Below, piece after piece: positions 61,567 through 64,000 of a DNA stretch of 64,000 nucleotides. The stretch is from CAZIUL01 sp964542475 (lineage in GTDB: Bacteria; Planctomycetota; B15-G4; CAYZWU01), in the NCBI GenBank assembly GCA_964542475.1, contig CAZIUL010000009.1, forward strand, positions 65,905 to 129,904. Direction: 5' to 3'. Position numbers and translations under genes: made by a program. The notes beneath the pieces were generated by a model, which saw only the letters and a list, made by a program, of their open reading frames with translations, searched no databases and was not told the DNA's origin. Positions within the stretch are counted from its first letter, which is position 1. Each line of letters starts with the position of its first letter.

Positions 61567-61602
61567 AAAAAAAAGGGGCGCTTTTCAGCGCCCCTGATTT
61601 TT
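61567..61602. terminator. Bidirectional terminator between yfhO 2 and citrate synthase
   Basis: AGGGGCGCT (61574-61582), TTTC loop, AGCGCCCCT (61587-61595), with A-run on the left and T-run on the right. It serves both converging genes. Confidence 0.92.
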
Positions 61603-61627
61603 TCGATATATTTCCGCCTGAATGCTT

Positions 61628-62932
61628 TTAGTTGAAAAAGTTCTCCTTGGCGAACTTGGTGGTGAATGTTTTCGGCCGCTCGAGCGGGAGGAGCAGGCCG
61701 CGGTCCCAGACCAGGTTTCCGCACACGCCCATCGCCCTTGAGACGCCGAACAGCACCGTGTAGAAGTCGTACTCGGTCATGCCGTAGTGTACGAGCAGGC
61801 AGCCGGAATGGGCATCAACATTGGGCCACGGATTCTTGGCCTTGCCTTGCTCCCTGAGGATGTCCGGCGCGACCTCGTAGATGCCGCTGACGACCTTGAA
61901 GATCTCGTCTTCCGGCAGGTGCTTCAGGGCGAACTCTCTCTGCGCCGAATACCTGGGATCGGTCTTTCTCAGCACGGCATGTCCGTAACCGGGGATGACC
62001 TGTCCGCTGTTCAGGGTGTCCCAGAGGAACTTGACGATCTGGTCCTTGGTGGGAACACCGCCGCCGAGCTTCTCCTTGACATCCATGATCCAGCGCAGCA
62101 CCTCCTGGTTCGCAAGCCCGTGCAACGGACCGGCGAGCGCGTTGATGCCGGCTGACAGCGAGTAGTACGGATCCGAAAGCGTGGAGCCTACCAGGTGAGT
62201 GGTGTGAGCGCTCGCGTTGCCGCCTTCATGGTCCGAATGAATGGTCAGGTAGAGGCGAAGGAGCTCTTTGAACTTCTCGTCGTCGTAACCCATCATCTGT
62301 GCGAAGTTGCCGCCCCAGTCCAGGTTGGAATCGGCTTCGATCTTCTGGCCGCCCTTGTAGGAACGGTTGTAAACCATCGCGGCAAGCGCTGGGAGCCTGG
62401 CGAGGAGGTTCATGACGTCCTCATATGTCGGATCCCAGTACTCCATCTTGTTGATGCCCTCGCGGTACTGCTTGGCAAAGATCGAATCTTTCTGCATGGA
62501 AAGGATGCCCAGGGAAAACTGGGTCATGGGGTGCATATCCGTTGGCAGGGAATCGAGCATCTTCACGGTGTAGTCTGGAAGCGCGCCGCGGCTCCTCCAC
62601 TCTTCGGTTACCTCCGCGACTTGGGCAGCCGTGGGAAGCTCGCCTGTCATGAGAAGCCAGAACAGGCCTTCGGGCAGAGGCTCGGCTCCTCCCTTGGCCT
62701 TGGGCAGCTTCTCCTGGAGCTCCGGAATGGTGTAGCCCCTGAACCTGATCCCCTCTTCCGGATCCAGATAGGAAAGCTCCCACGACATGCACTTGATGCC
62801 GCGCATGCCGCCGTAAGCCTGCTTCAGGGTCACTTCGTGGATAACGTCATCGCCGTGCTCCTTGATGAGCGACTTGATCTCCTCTCCCTGTGCGAGGATT
62901 GCGGTTCTGACCTTTTCTTTTAATGTTCCCAT
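61628..62932 (-). CDS. gltA: Citrate synthase, mitochondrial type
   Basis: 434 aa. The C-terminal two thirds read like eukaryotic mitochondrial citrate synthase ('IHSDHEGGNASAHTTHLVGS', 'GPLHGLANQEVL', 'VIPGYGHAVLRKTDPRY', 'NPWPNVDAHSG'), including the catalytic His271, His318 and Asp373. This type is known in Geobacter-like deltaproteobacteria and a few others. It condenses acetyl-CoA and oxaloacetate. A CAAGGAG site precedes the start. Monocistronic. Confidence 0.96.
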   Translation of the reverse strand: MGTLKEKVRTAILAQGEEIKSLIKEHGDDVIHEVTLKQAYGGMRGIKCMSWELSYLDPEEGIRFRGYTIPELQEKLPKAKGGAEPLPEGLFWLLMTGELPTAAQVAEVTEEWRSRGALPDYTVKMLDSLPTDMHPMTQFSLGILSMQKDSIFAKQYREGINKMEYWDPTYEDVMNLLARLPALAAMVYNRSYKGGQKIEADSNLDWGGNFAQMMGYDDEKFKELLRLYLTIHSDHEGGNASAHTTHLVGSTLSDPYYSLSAGINALAGPLHGLANQEVLRWIMDVKEKLGGGVPTKDQIVKFLWDTLNSGQVIPGYGHAVLRKTDPRYSAQREFALKHLPEDEIFKVVSGIYEVAPDILREQGKAKNPWPNVDAHSGCLLVHYGMTEYDFYTVLFGVSRAMGVCGNLVWDRGLLLPLERPKTFTTKFAKENFFN

Positions 62933-63084
62933 ACTCCTGCTCCTTGTTAAACAAACAAATATTGATTAATGCAACAATGCCTTACTTTACATGAATGCAA
63001 AACCGAGACTTTAACAAAGAACGTCAATTTTGCAGTGCTGCCGAGTTGTTTTCAAGCATAAAAACAGGGGAGTTTTGGAAGATT

Positions 63085-63128
63085 AAGGAAGGAGGAAGGA
63101 GGAAGGAGGAAGAAGAAGAGGAAGAGAA
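63085..63128 (+). repeat. Purine-only tract
   Basis: About 44 bases of GGAAGGA/GGAGGAA repeats with almost no pyrimidine, upstream of the citrate synthase gene. Possibly triplex-forming; no coding role. Confidence 0.6.
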
Positions 63129-63154
63129 CCACGGATCAACACGGATAAATCATT

Positions 63155-63892
63155 TTATAGCGGTTCTCTTCTCCCGATCCCCACCCCGGCCAGGTAAAGG
63201 AAAAGCGTCACAGTCGCCAACAGGTGAAGGGCCGCGGGTACACAGCTAGAGATTGACCCGCCTGCCAGGGTGATGGGATCGAGGCGGCTGAACGCGGGTG
63301 TAAAAAGCGCCAGCGGGAGGGGGATGAAATCGGAGGCGTAACCCAGCACAAGGACAAGCGCGGCGCACACACATGCCGGGGCATATGAAAAAAACCTGGA
63401 TATCATCAAGACAAGCGCACACACAGGCAGGCAGGAAAAAAAAGCGCACACTGTCCCGGTCAAGGGTCCTGCCCGGACGGCTGCCCTTGAAACGCAAATT
63501 TCCCAGACCACGGACAGGAAAACGCCGCCAAGCAGGAAATAGATGAGAAGCGCCAGGGCAAACCCGGTAAAAAGGCCTGTAACAACCGCGTTCTTTCCAG
63601 GAGAAAGGGCGAAAAAAACCTCGCTGGCCCGGCGTCCTTTCGAAGGCACCAGCAGAAGGGGAACGAAAATCAGAGCGCTCAAGCAGCCCCCTGTGTAAAG
63701 CGTGGAAACTCCGGCATCCGTGTAATGGCGCGCGTCAGCCGCGATCCCCGGGGAAAACGGCACTGTACTCAGGCAGCTGAGCACGATAAAAAACGCGGAA
63801 CAGATCAGGAACCCCGGGCGTCTGGCAGTGTCGAGAAAAGCGACCCTTGCAAAGGCGGTCATCTGGTTAATGAAAGCGGTGGATTTGTTCAT
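63155..63892 (-). CDS. Polytopic membrane protein, permease-like
   Basis: 245 aa from the ATG at 63892; a start at 63904 would use a GAGG site inside the R1 repeat and adds only four residues. Six or so hydrophobic segments ('FLICSAFFIVLSCLSTVPF', 'LIYFLLGGVFLSVVWEI') give an ABC-2 permease-like look, but no ATPase gene is in view. Function unassigned. Confidence 0.6.
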   Translation of the reverse strand: MNKSTAFINQMTAFARVAFLDTARRPGFLICSAFFIVLSCLSTVPFSPGIAADARHYTDAGVSTLYTGGCLSALIFVPLLLVPSKGRRASEVFFALSPGKNAVVTGLFTGFALALLIYFLLGGVFLSVVWEICVSRAAVRAGPLTGTVCAFFSCLPVCALVLMISRFFSYAPACVCAALVLVLGYASDFIPLPLALFTPAFSRLDPITLAGGSISSCVPAALHLLATVTLFLYLAGVGIGRREPL

Positions 63893-63894
63893 CT

Positions 63895-64000
63895 TAACCC
63901 GCATATTTCATCCTCTTCTGCTGCGGCACCGTAAACTGCACTCATGCTGCGTTTCATGTCAGGAGACGATCCTCAACCTGTAAGAACAGGCCTGCGGTCG
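63895..64000 (+). repeat. Dispersed palindromic element R1, copy G (runs out of window)
   Basis: TAACCCGCATATTTCATCC start, then the full proximal arm with GTTTCATGTCAGGAGACGAT and CCTCAACCTGTAAGAACAGG. Cut by the window end; it overlaps the possible upstream start of the permease gene. Confidence 0.88.

Overview
The window reads as chromosomal DNA of a Gram-negative bacterium. It encodes an outer-membrane secretin, lipobox lipoproteins, sigma-54 and a nitrogen-type PTS branch. A mitochondrial-type citrate synthase, a lysine-only histone-like protein, a PrkA/YeaH/SpoVR operon and scattered type IV pilus (T4P) genes suggest a deltaproteobacterium-like lineage (Desulfobacterota or Myxococcota sensu lato) or an uncultivated phylum with similar gene content. 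This placement is an inference. Almost every gene from 4.1 to 54.4 kb is on the minus strand.

Layout. 1-4 kb: the 5' part of a large glycine-rich lipoprotein gene and a divergent HEAT-repeat protein. 4.1-9.7 kb: pilT-pilB-pilC-TPR-pilA operon. 10-12 kb: an EF-G paralogue. 12.5-21.8 kb: prepilin peptidase, a small Ig-like lipoprotein and two giant poly-glycine lipoproteins. 22.4-28.1 kb: a truncated MnmE-like GTPase, a degenerate type III pantothenate kinase, a GspC-like PDZ protein, a second PilT and Obg. 28.4-31.6 kb: L27, L21, RNase G and a DUF2344 protein. 31.8-37.0 kb: pilM, pilN, a fused pilO/P gene and a secretin. 37.4-41.2 kb: HPr, ptsN, hpf, truA, rpoN. 41.3-45.6 kb: recR, ybaB, dnaX (with a candidate programmed -1 frameshift), SRP RNA, two tRNA-Ser and tadA. 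46.1 kb: the lysine-rich protein, on the plus strand. 46.5-51.2 kb: prkA-yeaH-spoVR. 51.4-61.5 kb: a surface-glycan region with two YfhO membrane proteins, a GT2 glycosyltransferase, a UDP-galactopyranose-mutase-like flavoprotein and two methyltransferases. 61.6-64 kb: citrate synthase and a membrane permease-like protein.

How it fits together. The pil genes are split over four places but together give two or three ATPases, platform, pilin, peptidase, alignment complex and secretin. The GspC-like PDZ subunit and the PilO/P fusion make the machine a T4P/T2SS hybrid. Large Ig-like, glycine-rich lipoproteins beside the peptidase are plausible surface partners or substrates, but no sequence feature proves this.

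The most unusual non-coding signal is a dispersed palindromic repeat (R1). It has seven copies in 64 kb, all essentially intergenic, with internal-deletion derivatives and flanking TA dinucleotides, as expected of a mariner/IS630-type MITE. Two further repeat families (R2, about 160 bp with inverted ends; R3, about 40 bp) and a long hairpin at 14.3 kb add to this. I saw no CRISPR array, prophage or intact transposase.
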